Shown here piece by piece: positions 45,411 through 54,236 of a stretch of 64,000 nucleotides of DNA. The DNA is from CAVUAN01 sp963739435 (lineage in GTDB: Bacteria > Acidobacteriota > Thermoanaerobaculia > UBA5066 > Gp7-AA6). Every line of letters starts with the position of its first letter. Positions within the stretch are counted from its first letter, which is position 1. Below the pieces are notes generated by a model, which ran no database searches, was not told where the DNA came from, and saw only the letters and a program-made list of their open reading frames with translations. The stretch is from the NCBI GenBank assembly GCA_963739435.1, contig CAVUAN010000021.1:1-64000 (forward strand), read 5' to 3'. The position numbers and the translations under genes were made by a program.

Positions 45411-46781
45411 CTAGAACGGCTGCTCTTGCGAGGGGGCCGCCGCGCTGCCGGCGTAGTTGGCAAACGACATGTGGTCGGCGAGGAAGACGAGAGGGAAGTC
45501 GCCGGTGGGGCCGTTGCGCTGCTTGGCGATGATGACGTCGGCAATGCCCTTGCGTTCCGTCTCCCGGTCGTAGAGCTCCTCGCGGTAGAGGAAGATGACG
45601 ACGTCCGCGTCCTGCTCGATCGAGCCGCTGTCGCGAAGGTCCGCCAGCTGCGGCTTGCGCAGTTCTCCCTTGCGCTGCTCCGGCTGCCGGGAGAGCTGCG
45701 ACAGGGCGATCACCGGCACGCGCAGCTCCTTGGCGAGCAGCTTCAAGCCCCGCGAGATCTGCGAGACCTCCTGCGTGCGGTTGTCGAACCGGCCGTGACC
45801 CATCATGAGCTGCATGTAGTCCACGACCAGCAGATCGAGCCCCTTCTCCCGCTTCAGCCGCTGGCCCTTGGCCCTCATCTCGGGCACCGAGAGCGACGCC
45901 GAATCGTCCAGGAAGAAGTTCGCGCCGTGGACTTTCGTCTGCGCCAGCACGAGCCGCTGCATCGCCTCCTTGGAGGCGTAGCCGTCGCGCACCTTCTTGG
46001 CGTCCACGTCGGCCTCCGAGCACAGGACGCGAAAACCGATCTGCTCCTTCGACATCTCGAGCGAGAAGAAGCCCACGGACCGCCCCTCGCGGATGGCCAC
46101 GTGCTGGGCGAGGTTGAGCGCAAAGGAGGTCTTGCCGACCGAGGGCCGCGCCGCGACGATGATCAGATCCGAGGACTGGAGCCCAGAGGTCATCCGGTCC
46201 AGCTCCGTGAATCCCGTCGGCAGGCCCGAAAGCATGCCCTGCCGGTTGCGGGCATCCTCGATGACGTCGAGGTTGTGCTTGACGATCTGACCAATCGACG
46301 TGAAGCCGCCTCGGACGGAGTCCTCCGCGATGTCGAAGATCTCGCCCGTGGCGTCCCCGAGAAGGAGCTCGGCGTTCTTCTCCTGCGCCAGGCCCTCCCG
46401 GACGAGCTTCTGGCCGGCCTGGATGAGGCGGCGCAGCGTCGATTTTTCCTTGACGATCCGGGCGTAGTGCTCGACGTTCGCCACGTCGGGCACGGCGTCG
46501 AGCAGCGAGGAGAGGTACGCCGCCCCGCCGACCCGCTCGACGGTGCCCGTGCGGGCAAACTCCTCCTTCAGCGTCAGGATGTCGATCTCGGCGGAGCGCT
46601 GAGACAGCTCCATCATCGAGCGATAGATCCGCCGGTGGGTGTCCGGGAAGAAGTCGTCGGCCGTCAGGATCGGCACGACGAAAGACAGGGCGTTGGGATC
46701 GAGGAGGACCGCTCCGAGGACAGAGCGCTCCGCCTCGAGATTCTGCGGCAATCCTTTTTCGGCGACGGTTTCTTCGAGCAT
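45411..46781 (-). CDS. dnaB: Replicative DNA helicase DnaB
   Basis: From MLEETVAEKGLPQNLEAERS the 456-residue helicase has the N-terminal DnaB domain (SVLGAVLLDPNALSFVVPIL), Walker A IIVAARPSVGKTSFALNLAQ, Walker B GLDLLVVDYMQLMMGHGR and LSQLSRQPEQRKGELRKPQL, then DLRDSGSIEQDADVVIFLYR. There is no intein. It unwinds DNA at the replication fork. The frame extends 17 codons further upstream, but the chosen Met gives the normal N-terminus. alr follows after 10 bp. Confidence 0.94.
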   Translation of the reverse strand: MLEETVAEKGLPQNLEAERSVLGAVLLDPNALSFVVPILTADDFFPDTHRRIYRSMMELSQRSAEIDILTLKEEFARTGTVERVGGAAYLSSLLDAVPDVANVEHYARIVKEKSTLRRLIQAGQKLVREGLAQEKNAELLLGDATGEIFDIAEDSVRGGFTSIGQIVKHNLDVIEDARNRQGMLSGLPTGFTELDRMTSGLQSSDLIIVAARPSVGKTSFALNLAQHVAIREGRSVGFFSLEMSKEQIGFRVLCSEADVDAKKVRDGYASKEAMQRLVLAQTKVHGANFFLDDSASLSVPEMRAKGQRLKREKGLDLLVVDYMQLMMGHGRFDNRTQEVSQISRGLKLLAKELRVPVIALSQLSRQPEQRKGELRKPQLADLRDSGSIEQDADVVIFLYREELYDRETERKGIADVIIAKQRNGPTGDFPLVFLADHMSFANYAGSAAAPSQEQPF

Positions 46782-47003
46782 CGGGCCTTCGAGCAACGGG
46801 CGCAACGGGGACAGTCGAGTGAGGTGACGCATCTTTTACGCGCGCGCGCGGTGCGTCAATGCCTCGCCGGGATTTCCGCATGCATCCCGGCGCGTGCGAG
46901 CGCCCGCCGAATGGTGAAAAAATATTTCGCGCGACTTTTCCACAGACCTATTGGACGACGAGGGGCGGACAAATGATGTCCGACCCGATCCGGCGTGTCC
47001 CGG
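46782..47003. other. Gap upstream of dnaB
   Basis: This 222-bp gap holds an alternating GC run (about 46,840) inside an imperfect stem, GACGCA ... TGCGTC, just before the dnaB frame. The dnaB promoter is probably here, but I see no convincing -35/-10 pair. rplI, which often precedes dnaB, is absent. Confidence 0.35.
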
Positions 47004-47378
47004 TTACCAGACGAAGCTGCGCTCGGCTGCCCGGATCGCGCTGATCACCGTCGGCCACCCCACGATCGCGTCGACCTTCTCGCGCACGCGCTCGGGCGGG
47101 AAGGGGCTTGCGACCATCGCGGCCGAGCAGGCGAAAGAGCGGATTGTCCCGGCCTCCCGCGCCTCGGCAAAGAGCCGTGCGGCGCCGCGGGACTCGCCGC
47201 CAGCGGCTTCGAGCCTCCCGGAAAGGAGGGCATCGAGGGCTTCCGAAAGCCAGACCAGCGTGACCTCGATGCCCAGAGAGGCCGCGGCCGCCGTCATCGC
47301 CGCTGCTTCCGAAAGCCGGGCGGGCTCGCCGGTCGCGAGCAGGAGCACCCACCGGGGCGCCGCCCCGCCGCCGCTCAT
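47004..47378 (-). CDS. DsrE/DsrF-like small protein
   Basis: The 124 residues have the DsrE-type fold: WVLLLATGEPARLSEAAAMT, AAASLGIEVTLVWLSEALDA, a loop region AGTIRSFACSAAMVASPFPP with one Cys, and VDAIVGWPTVISAIRAAERS. Such proteins act in sulphur relay or as uncharacterised peroxiredoxin-like partners; here the role is unknown. The ATG overlaps the stop of the PHP gene, so the two are co-translated. Confidence 0.6.
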   Translation of the reverse strand: MSGGGAAPRWVLLLATGEPARLSEAAAMTAAAASLGIEVTLVWLSEALDALLSGRLEAAGGESRGAARLFAEAREAGTIRSFACSAAMVASPFPPERVREKVDAIVGWPTVISAIRAAERSFVW

Positions 47379-48196
47379 CTTTTCGTGCGCTTCCTCAAGG
47401 CCTCGAGCATCGCTGCGTCTCCCGTGACTCCCCCGGGGACCTTGCGCCCCTCGGGGGTCCCGTGAAAATCGCTGCCGGCGGTGCGCAGGAGGGAAAGCTC
47501 GTCGGCGAGGGCGCCGAAACGCGCTTCCTCGGCGGGTCCGTGGTCCGGGTGATAGACCTCGACGGCATCGAGCCCGGCGGCGGCGAGCGCCCGGATCGCC
47601 GCGTCGGCCTTCTTGTACCAGACGGCGTGGGCGATCGATGTCACGCCTCCGGCCTCCCGGACGGCTCGCACCACCTCCACGGCCGGCCACTTCTCGTAGG
47701 GCACGAACCACGGGTGGCTGCTGCCGAGAAAACGGTCGAAGGCGTCGTCCATCGAGGCGGCGTGGCCCGCGCGCACGAGGGCCCGCGCCAGGTGCGGCCT
47801 CCCCCAGACTCCGTCGCCCACGTCGGCCCGCACGGCGTCGAGGTCGAGCGGATACCCGGCCTCGACGATCCGGCGAGCCAGCTGCTCGCCGCGGCTCCGG
47901 CGCGCCTCCTGGCGCTCGGCAAGCGAGGCGTTGAACGCAGCGTTGTTCTCGTCCACGAACAGGGCCACGATGTGGATGTCGTCCTGGTCTTCCCACTGCG
48001 AGGAGATCTCCGCTCCGGAGATCAGCTCGATGCCCGCGCGCCGGGCCTCCGCGCGGGCCTCCGGCAGGCCCATCAGGGCGTCGTGGTCCGTCAGGGCGAA
48101 GGCGTCCAGGCCGGCCGACGCCATGCGGCGCACGAGCTCGGCCGGCGAGTCCGTGCCGTCGGAGACAGTCGAGTGGCTGTGCAGGTCGATCTTCAC
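47375..48196 (-). CDS. PHP-domain phosphoesterase
   Basis: MKIDLHSHSTVSDGTDSPAE gives the first metal-binding HxH of the PHP fold; FALTDHDALMGLPEARAEAR, ELISGAEISSQWEDQDDIHI, GGVTSIAHAVWYKKADA and LRTAGSDFHGTPEGRKVPGG give the later metal ligands. At 273 residues it resembles the YciV/RNase AM type that cleaves 3',5'-nucleoside bisphosphates and RNA 5' ends. It diverges from polX, another PHP-containing gene, with a 35-bp gap. Confidence 0.85.
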   Translation of the reverse strand: MKIDLHSHSTVSDGTDSPAELVRRMASAGLDAFALTDHDALMGLPEARAEARRAGIELISGAEISSQWEDQDDIHIVALFVDENNAAFNASLAERQEARRSRGEQLARRIVEAGYPLDLDAVRADVGDGVWGRPHLARALVRAGHAASMDDAFDRFLGSSHPWFVPYEKWPAVEVVRAVREAGGVTSIAHAVWYKKADAAIRALAAAGLDAVEVYHPDHGPAEEARFGALADELSLLRTAGSDFHGTPEGRKVPGGVTGDAAMLEALRKRTKR

Positions 48197-48231
48197 GAAT
48201 CGGGGATCTTAGCGCGAACTAGAATCGCCCC

Positions 48232-49977
48232 GTGGACCGCAAGGAGATCGCGAAAATCCTCGAGGAGGTCGCGGGCCTGCTCGACCTGAAGGGCGAGAAC
48301 TCGTTCAAGGTTCGCGCCTACGAGAACGCCGCCCGGGCCGTGCTCGCTCTCGAAGGCGATATCGGGGAGGCGGTCAGGAGCCGTGAGCTGCTGCAGGTCC
48401 GCGGCATTGGCTCCAGCATTTTCGCCGGCATCGAGGCGCTCGTGTTGACCGGCCACATGCCCCTGCACGATGAGCTGCGCGCCACGCTGCCCGCGGGCCT
48501 GGCCGACTTCCTTCGCGTGCCGGGTCTGGGGGCGCGCAAGGCGAAGGCGCTGCACGATGCGCTCGGCGTTGCTTCGCTCGAAGAGCTCGAGAAGGCTTGC
48601 CTCGAGGGAAGGCTCGAAGGCCTGAAGGGCTTCGGACCGAAGAGTGTCGCGAACATCCTGAAGGGCATCGCGCTCCTGCGCGTCTCGGCGGGCTCGTTTC
48701 ACTACCACACGGCACGCCGCAAGGCCGACGAGCTGCTGGCCGCGCTTTCCGCGACACGGCTCGCGACCAGGGTCTCCATTGCCGGCAGCCTGCGGCGGCG
48801 CAAGGAGATCATTCGCGACATCGACCTGCTCGCGGTCTCGAAGAAGCCCGAGGAGCTGGCCCGGGCCTTCCGCGAGCTGCCCGGAGTGACCGACATCATC
48901 GGCTCCGGTGAAACAAAGACATCCGTGCGCTTCGCCGACGGCCTCGCCGCCGACCTGCGGGTCGTCGCCGACGACGAGTTCCCCGCGGCGTTGCTCTACT
49001 TCACGGGCTCCAAGGAGCACAACACGGCCCTGCGCGGCCGCGCCAGGAAAATGGGGTTCAAGCTCAACGAGTACGGCCTCTTTCGCGAGGACGGCGACAA
49101 GCGCGTGCGGTGCGGCAGCGAGGAGGAGATCTTCGGAAAGCTCGGCCTCGCCTACATCGAACCGGAGCTGCGGGAGGACCGCGGAGAGATCGAGGCGGCC
49201 GAGGCGGGGACGCTGCCGGTGCTGCTCGGCGACAAGGACCTCAAGGGCCTGATCCACCTGCACACAACCGAGTCGGATGGGCGCGACACGCTCGAAAAGA
49301 TGATCGAGGCCGTGCGCGACGCCGGGCTATTCCTACGCCGGCATGACCGACCACAGCAAGACGGCTGCCTACGCCGGAGGGCTGACGGAAGACAGGGTCG
49401 AGAGGCAGCGCGCCGAGATCCGGAGGCTGCGCTCGAAGTTTCCCGGTTTCCGGATCTTCCACGGCACCGAGGCGGACATCCTGGCCGACGGATCGATCGA
49501 CTACGGCGACGCTTTCCTGGAGGGCTTCGATCTCGTCGTGGCCTCCGTGCACTCCCGGTTCGGCCTCTCGGCCGAGGAGCAGACCCGACGGCTCGTCCGC
49601 GCCGTGCAAAACCCGCGCGTCTCGGTGCTCGGGCACCCCTCCGGGCGATTGCTGCTCGGGCGCGAGGGGTTTACCGCCGACTGGGAGAAAGTGATCGCCG
49701 CCGCCGGAGAATCGGGCTGCGCGATCGAGATCAATGCATCACCTCACCGGCTCGACCTCGACTGGCGCCTCTGCCGTCAGGCCACGGGAAAGGGCGTGCT
49801 GCTCTCGCGTCGAACCCGGACGCCCATTCGGCCGAGGGCCTGGCCGACACCGCTTATGGCGTCGGCATCGCCCGCAAGGGCTGGGTGACCGCGAAAGAGA
49901 CTCTCAACGCCAAGACGGCCAGGCAGCTCGAGACCTGGCTCGAGAAGCGGCGCGGCAAAGCGTTGCCGCCGACCTGA
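48232..49977 (+). CDS. polX: DNA polymerase X family with PHP domain (two frameshifts)
   Basis: GTG 48232 starts VDRKEIAKILEEVAGLLDLK. Helix-hairpin-helix motifs are seen in LRVPGLGARKAKALHDALGV and LKGFGPKSVANILKGI; the polymerase active site in VSIAGSLRRRKEIIRDIDLL; and the PHP domain in DLKGLIHLHTTESDGRDTLE, YAGMTDHSKTAAYAGGL and FHGTEADILADGSIDYGD. Shifts near 49,327 (before YSYAGMTDHSK) and near 49,800 (before SNPDAHSAEGLADTAYGVGI) break it; corrected length is ~580 residues. It fills gaps in base-excision repair. Confidence 0.9.
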   Translation: MDRKEIAKILEEVAGLLDLKGENSFKVRAYENAARAVLALEGDIGEAVRSRELLQVRGIGSSIFAGIEALVLTGHMPLHDELRATLPAGLADFLRVPGLGARKAKALHDALGVASLEELEKACLEGRLEGLKGFGPKSVANILKGIALLRVSAGSFHYHTARRKADELLAALSATRLATRVSIAGSLRRRKEIIRDIDLLAVSKKPEELARAFRELPGVTDIIGSGETKTSVRFADGLAADLRVVADDEFPAALLYFTGSKEHNTALRGRARKMGFKLNEYGLFREDGDKRVRCGSEEEIFGKLGLAYIEPELREDRGEIEAAEAGTLPVLLGDKDLKGLIHLHTTESDGRDTLEKMIEAVRDAGLFLRRHDRPQQDGCLRRRADGRQGREAARRDPEAALEVSRFPDLPRHRGGHPGRRIDRLRRRFPGGLRSRRGLRALPVRPLGRGADPTARPRRAKPARLGARAPLRAIAARARGVYRRLGESDRRRRRIGLRDRDQCITSPARPRLAPLPSGHGKGRAALASNPDAHSAEGLADTAYGVGIARKGWVTAKETLNAKTARQLETWLEKRRGKALPPT

Positions 49978-50018
49978 GGCGGGCGTCCAGAGTCCGAAGT
50001 GTCCAACGAGGTTGAGTC

Positions 50019-50053
50019 TTGACAAATTAGTAACTAAATGATCAGTTATTAAT
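50019..50053 (+). promoter_or_regulatory. Promoter and TetR-type operator of the export operon
   Basis: TTGACA (50019-50024) is a consensus -35. ATTAGTAACT (50026-50035) and AGTTATTAAT (50044-50053) are inverted repeats, 9 of 10 matching, around an 8-bp centre, and lie where the -10 should be. The site ends 4 bp before the TetR ATG, so the regulator very likely represses its own operon from here. It is an AT-rich island in GC-rich DNA. Confidence 0.65.
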
Positions 50054-50057
50054 CCTG

Positions 50058-50690
50058 ATGGGACGGCCGGAACGAGTCACGCGGGACGAAGTCCTCCGGG
50101 CGGCGCGTGAGGCGTTCGCCGAAAAGGGCTACGAGGGCACGACGCTCGCCTCGATCGGCGGACGCCTGAAAGTCTCGCCGGCGGCGCTGCTGAGGCATGC
50201 TCCGACAAAGGAAGCGCTGTTTGCCGCGGCAATGGAGGCCGGGCAATCCGAGGCCAACCTGCCGAGCGCCTTCCTCGCGGAATGCGACGGTTCGGAGAAC
50301 CCCCTCCCGCTGCTCCGACGGTTCGCCGAAGCCCTCGTGCCGTTCATCGACGGACGTATCGGCGAGACGATCGCCGCGTGGATGCGGATGCGCACCGTAT
50401 CGGGCGTTCCGATCCTCAAGCTTCCCTTTGACCCGCGACGCCGCTCTTCTCCCCCGCAGCGCGTCCTCGCCGATCTCGAGGCGTACTTCCGGCGGGCCAG
50501 AAAAGCCGGCACCCTGCGCGTGCGCGACCCCCGGGCTGCCGCCGTGGCCTGGCTCGGAACCCTCCAGGCGTATGTCTTCATGCACCGGGTGGCCCAGATC
50601 GCGCCCCCCGTTTCGCTCGGCGAATACCTGGACACGGTGCTCGAAGTCTGGAAGCGCGGAGCCGTGAGCTCCGGGAGAACAAAACGATGA
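50058..50690 (+). CDS. TetR-family transcriptional regulator
   Basis: The 210-residue protein has a TetR N-terminal helix-turn-helix: RDEVLRAAREAFAEKGYEGT, TLASIGGRLKVSPAALLRHA, PTKEALFAAAMEAGQ. The C-terminal ligand domain is helical. It opens a four-gene operon with an HlyD-type protein, ABC ATPase and ABC permease, the same order as the CecR/ybhGFSR type of drug exporters. It overlaps the next gene (ATGA) and the palindrome just upstream is its likely operator. Confidence 0.88.
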   Translation: MGRPERVTRDEVLRAAREAFAEKGYEGTTLASIGGRLKVSPAALLRHAPTKEALFAAAMEAGQSEANLPSAFLAECDGSENPLPLLRRFAEALVPFIDGRIGETIAAWMRMRTVSGVPILKLPFDPRRRSSPPQRVLADLEAYFRRARKAGTLRVRDPRAAAVAWLGTLQAYVFMHRVAQIAPPVSLGEYLDTVLEVWKRGAVSSGRTKR

Positions 50691-51619
50691 AGCGACGCGG
50701 GCTGGTCCTTGTCGTCGTCCTGTTGCTGGCGGCTGCCGGGTCCTACTGGGCCTGGAGACGCGGCGCGGGCCCGAAGCCCCTCATCCTCTCGGGATCGATC
50801 GAAGCGCGCGACGTGGAGGTCGGCTCCCTGGTCGGCGGCCGGGTGGCGCGCGTGCACGTTGACGAGGGGGCGACGGTGGCGGCGGGCGACCCGATCGTCA
50901 CTCTCGAAACCGACCTCACCGACCTCCAGATCCGCGAGCAGGAAGGCCGGGTCGCCTCGGCCCGCGCCAACCTCGACAAGACCGAGCGCGGGCCGCGGGT
51001 CGAGGACACAGCGCGGGCTCGCGCTGATGCTTCGAACGCCGAGCGGGAGCGCCAGCGCCTCCACGGGCTTCTCGAGAGCGGCGTCATCGGCCAGCAGGAG
51101 TACGACGCGGCGGCGACGAAAGCACGGATAGCGGCCGAGACGCTGCTCGAGCATGAGCGCGGCAACCGATCCGAGGACATCGCCGCCGCGCGCGCGGCCC
51201 TGGCCAGCGAGGAAGGCCGCCTGGCTTACCTGAAACGCCAGCGGACGGAGTCCGTGGTCCGGGCCCCCGCAGCCGGCCGGATCGAGTCGATCGATTTGCG
51301 GCCGGGCGACATCGTCGGCCCGAACCAGCCGGTCGCGAAGATCCTCGAGCCCTCGGAGCTCTGGGTCCGCGTCTACGTGCCCGAGCCGCAGCTCGGGCGC
51401 GTCCGCTCGGGACAGAAGGCGACGCTCACGGTCGACACGTTTCCCAAGCGCGAGTTCTCCGGCCATGTCGTCGAGATCCGCTCCCAGGCCGAGTACACGC
51501 CCCGAAATGTCCAGACCCTCGACCAGCGGATGGATCAGGTCTTCGGCGCGAAGGTCGCCATCGATCCGGCGCCGGAGCTGAAGCCCGGCATGGCAGCCCT
51601 GGTGCGGTTGTCGGAATGA
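50687..51619 (+). CDS. HlyD/YbhG-like membrane fusion protein
   Basis: A signal anchor (GLVLVVVLLLAAAGSYWAWR) is followed by a lipoyl/barrel half (GSLVGGRVARVHVDEGATVA), a long coiled coil (RVASARANLDKTERGPRVED ... EERLHG-like region with SGVIGQQEYDAAATKARIAA) and the second half VRAPAAGRIESIDLRPGDIV and GLKPG-like end KPGMAALVRLSE. It links the inner-membrane ABC exporter to the outer envelope. It is coupled to both neighbours by ATGA overlaps. Confidence 0.85.
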   Translation: MKRRGLVLVVVLLLAAAGSYWAWRRGAGPKPLILSGSIEARDVEVGSLVGGRVARVHVDEGATVAAGDPIVTLETDLTDLQIREQEGRVASARANLDKTERGPRVEDTARARADASNAERERQRLHGLLESGVIGQQEYDAAATKARIAAETLLEHERGNRSEDIAAARAALASEEGRLAYLKRQRTESVVRAPAAGRIESIDLRPGDIVGPNQPVAKILEPSELWVRVYVPEPQLGRVRSGQKATLTVDTFPKREFSGHVVEIRSQAEYTPRNVQTLDQRMDQVFGAKVAIDPAPELKPGMAALVRLSE

Positions 51620-52611
51620 ACGAGACCCGTAGCAACGACGGGATCGAGGTCGAGGGTGTCTCCCGCGACTTCGGAAAGTTCCGCGCCCTCGACCGGGTCA
51701 GCCTGCGGGTGCCGCGCGGAGAGATCTACGGCCTGCTCGGCCCGAACGGCTCCGGCAAATCGACGCTGATTCGAATCCTCTGCGGCCTGCTCGCTCCGAC
51801 CGAAGGGAGCGCGCGGGTGGACGGCCTCGACGTCGTCAAGGAGGGCGAGGAGATCCGTCGCCGCATCGGCTACGTGCCGCAAAGATTCTCGCTCTACGAG
51901 GATCTGACGGTGCTCGAGAACCTGAACTTCTTCGCTGCCGTGTACGGTCTTTCGGGCGCGCGGCTGACCGAGCGGCGCGAGTGGGCGATCAGCCTGACCT
52001 CCATCGGCCCCTACCGCGACCGTCTCGCGGCACAGCTTTCCGGCGGCTGGAAGCAGCGGCTCGCGCTGGCGGCCTCGCTCATGCACGAGCCGAGGGTCCT
52101 CTTCCTCGACGAGCCGACGGCGGGAATCGACCCGGTCGCTCGCCGCGAGCTCTGGAACCTGCTCTTCCTGCTCGCGGCAAAGGGAGTGACGCTCCTCGTG
52201 ACGACGCACTACATGGACGAAGCGGAGCGTTGCGGCCGGGTCGGCTATCTCTACCTTTCGAAGATGCTCGTCGAGGGCGACCCCGACGAGCTGACCCGGC
52301 TGCCCGAGATCACGCCCCCGGGGATGCGCCGCGTTGAGGCGGCGTGCGACGCTGGCGCCGCCGCTGTCATGAGCGTGGCGCGGGCCCTGCCGTACGTCGA
52401 TGACGTCACGATCTTCGGCAACGCCCTCCACCTGCTCGTCCGCTCCGGTGTGGACGACCGCCGCATCACAGACGACCTCGAGCGGGCGGCCCGGGCACGC
52501 GTGCAGATACGGCCGATCGAGGCCTCGCTCGAAGACGTGTTCGTGCGCCTGACCAGGCTGCAGGTCGAGCAGCGGGGTGAAATACCGCAGGCGGCGAGTT
52601 CCGCGCGATGA
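51616..52611 (+). CDS. ABC exporter ATPase
   Basis: The 331-residue protein has Walker A YGLLGPNGSGKSTLIRILCG, Q-loop IGYVPQRFSLYEDLTVLENL, signature LAAQLSGGWKQRLALAASLM, Walker B RVLFLDEPTAGIDPVARREL and switch His TLLVTTHYMDEAERCGRVGY. A ~90-residue C-terminal domain of the drug-exporter type follows. It powers the ABC-2 permease encoded next; both ends overlap neighbours by 4 bp. Confidence 0.9.
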   Translation: MNETRSNDGIEVEGVSRDFGKFRALDRVSLRVPRGEIYGLLGPNGSGKSTLIRILCGLLAPTEGSARVDGLDVVKEGEEIRRRIGYVPQRFSLYEDLTVLENLNFFAAVYGLSGARLTERREWAISLTSIGPYRDRLAAQLSGGWKQRLALAASLMHEPRVLFLDEPTAGIDPVARRELWNLLFLLAAKGVTLLVTTHYMDEAERCGRVGYLYLSKMLVEGDPDELTRLPEITPPGMRRVEAACDAGAAAVMSVARALPYVDDVTIFGNALHLLVRSGVDDRRITDDLERAARARVQIRPIEASLEDVFVRLTRLQVEQRGEIPQAASSAR

Positions 52612-53714
52612 GGGGATTCCTGCCGGTCCTCAAGAAGGAAGCCCTGCAGATGGTGCGCGACCGGGGCACTCTGCGGTTCGCCCTCCTGGTTCCGGCATTC
52701 CAGCTCGTGCTCTTCGGCTTGATCGACACCAACGTCCGCCACGTGCCGACGGTCGTCTTCGATCAGAGCCGCACCGAGGAGAGCCGCGCGCTGGTGACGG
52801 ACTTCGTCAACACGAGCTACTTCGACGTCGTGGCCTGGGCCTCGTCGCGAGCCGCGATGCGCGAGCTGATCGTCGCGGGCAAGGCAGCCGTCGGCCTCGA
52901 GATTCCGCCCGACTTCGCCAGGAAGCGCGTCGACCGGGAGCCGGCCGACTTGCTCGTGCTGATCGACGGCTCCGACTCGACCATGGCGGGACAGGCCCTG
53001 GCCGCTGCCAACGGCGTCGCTCTGTCGCGGTCCCTTTCGGAGCTCATGGAACGCGCCGGCACAAAGGACCTCTCGATCCGCCCGCATCCGCTGCTCCTGT
53101 TCAATCCCGACTCGCGCAGCGCCAACCTCCTGATCCCCGGCCTGGTCGCGATCCTGCTGACCTTCTCGGGGACCCTGCTGGCGGCCTTCGCCATCGTGCG
53201 CGAGCGCGAGCGCGGCACGCTCGAGCAGCTGATGGTGACGCCGGTCTCTCCGATCGCAGTGGTGATGGGCAAGCTGCTGCCGTACCTCGTGCTGGCCTTT
53301 CTGCAGCTTCTCTTCATCCTCTTTCTGATGACGTCCGTCTTCCGTGTGCCGATCCACGGCGACCTGTGGCTGCTGCTCGCCCTCTCGGTCGTCTACCTCT
53401 TCGCGCTGCTCTCGCTCGGCCTGCTCGTCTCCTCCTGGGCGCGCACGCAGATGGAGGCGATCCAGATCGCGCAGATGTTCCTGCTGCCGTCGATCATGCT
53501 GTCGGGCTACATCTTTCCGCTCTCCTCCCTGCCCGTCCCCCTGCGGATCTTCGCCAGAGTCCTGCCGGCCACTCACTTCATCGCCATCTCGCGCGGCATC
53601 ATCATCCGCGGCGCCGGCTTCGCCGATCTCTGGCCCTCGGTGGCCGCCCTGCTCGTCATCGCCCTCGTTCTCGTGGCCGGTTCGACCCGCGCCTTCCAGA
53701 AAACGATCAGCTAG
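52608..53714 (+). CDS. ABC-2 type permease
   Basis: The 368-residue protein has an N-terminal helix (LRFALLVPAFQLVLFGLIDT), a ~130-residue periplasmic domain (PTVVFDQSRTEESRALVTDF) and five more helices near the C-terminus, including LAAFAIVRERERGTLEQLMV and SIMLSGYIFPLSSLPVPLRI. This layout matches YbhS/YbhR-type drug exporter permeases. Only one permease gene is present, so it probably works as a homodimer. It ends the TetR operon. Confidence 0.88.
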   Translation: MRGFLPVLKKEALQMVRDRGTLRFALLVPAFQLVLFGLIDTNVRHVPTVVFDQSRTEESRALVTDFVNTSYFDVVAWASSRAAMRELIVAGKAAVGLEIPPDFARKRVDREPADLLVLIDGSDSTMAGQALAAANGVALSRSLSELMERAGTKDLSIRPHPLLLFNPDSRSANLLIPGLVAILLTFSGTLLAAFAIVRERERGTLEQLMVTPVSPIAVVMGKLLPYLVLAFLQLLFILFLMTSVFRVPIHGDLWLLLALSVVYLFALLSLGLLVSSWARTQMEAIQIAQMFLLPSIMLSGYIFPLSSLPVPLRIFARVLPATHFIAISRGIIIRGAGFADLWPSVAALLVIALVLVAGSTRAFQKTIS

Positions 53715-53777
53715 GGGGGTTGGGCGATAGAATGCCCGTCCGCGGCCGGGGCCGCATACCGATCTAAGGAGTACCAA

Positions 53778-54236
53778 ATGGCTCTCGCAGTTGGCGATCT
53801 GGCGCCCGATTTCACCCTCCCCTCCACCGTCGGAGACAAGGTCACGCTTTCCAGCTACCGCGGCAAGAAAAACGTTCTCCTGATGTTTTACCCTCTCGAT
53901 TTTTCGCCCGTCTGCACGCTGGAGAACAAGCAGTGCACGGAGTTGCTCCCCACGCGGGGCGCCGACGACGTGCAAGTGCTCGGAATCTCCATCGACTCGC
54001 TTTGGTCTCATAAGACCTTTGCGGCGCAGCAAGGCATCACCTACCCGCTGCTTGCGGACTTCAACCCGAAGGGGGAAGTCGCGGCGAAGTATGGCGTCTA
54101 TTTGCCCGAGAAGGGCTTCTCGGCCCGCACAGCTTTCATCATCGGAAAAGACGGGAAGATAAAGGAAGTCGTCGCCAGCGACACACCGGTTGCGCGCGAC
54201 ATCGCACAGCTCCTCGAGAAGACCCGCGCCGCATGA
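53778..54236 (+). CDS. Peroxiredoxin (AhpC/TSA, Bcp-like)
   Basis: MALAVGDLAPDFTLPSTVGD starts 8 bp after TAAGGAG. The peroxidatic Cys is in PLDFSPVCTLENKQC, with a nearby second Cys five residues on, as in atypical 2-Cys Bcp types; the usual TPVCT reads SPVCT. The C-terminal FIIGKDGKIKEVVASDTPVA is typical. The 152-residue protein reduces peroxides. It overlaps folE by 4 bp. Confidence 0.88.
   Translation: MALAVGDLAPDFTLPSTVGDKVTLSSYRGKKNVLLMFYPLDFSPVCTLENKQCTELLPTRGADDVQVLGISIDSLWSHKTFAAQQGITYPLLADFNPKGEVAAKYGVYLPEKGFSARTAFIIGKDGKIKEVVASDTPVARDIAQLLEKTRAA

Noticed and set aside
46835..46860. Alternating GC run as a replication origin
   Set aside because: No DnaA-box cluster or AT-rich unwinding region is visible nearby; proximity to dnaB alone is not evidence.
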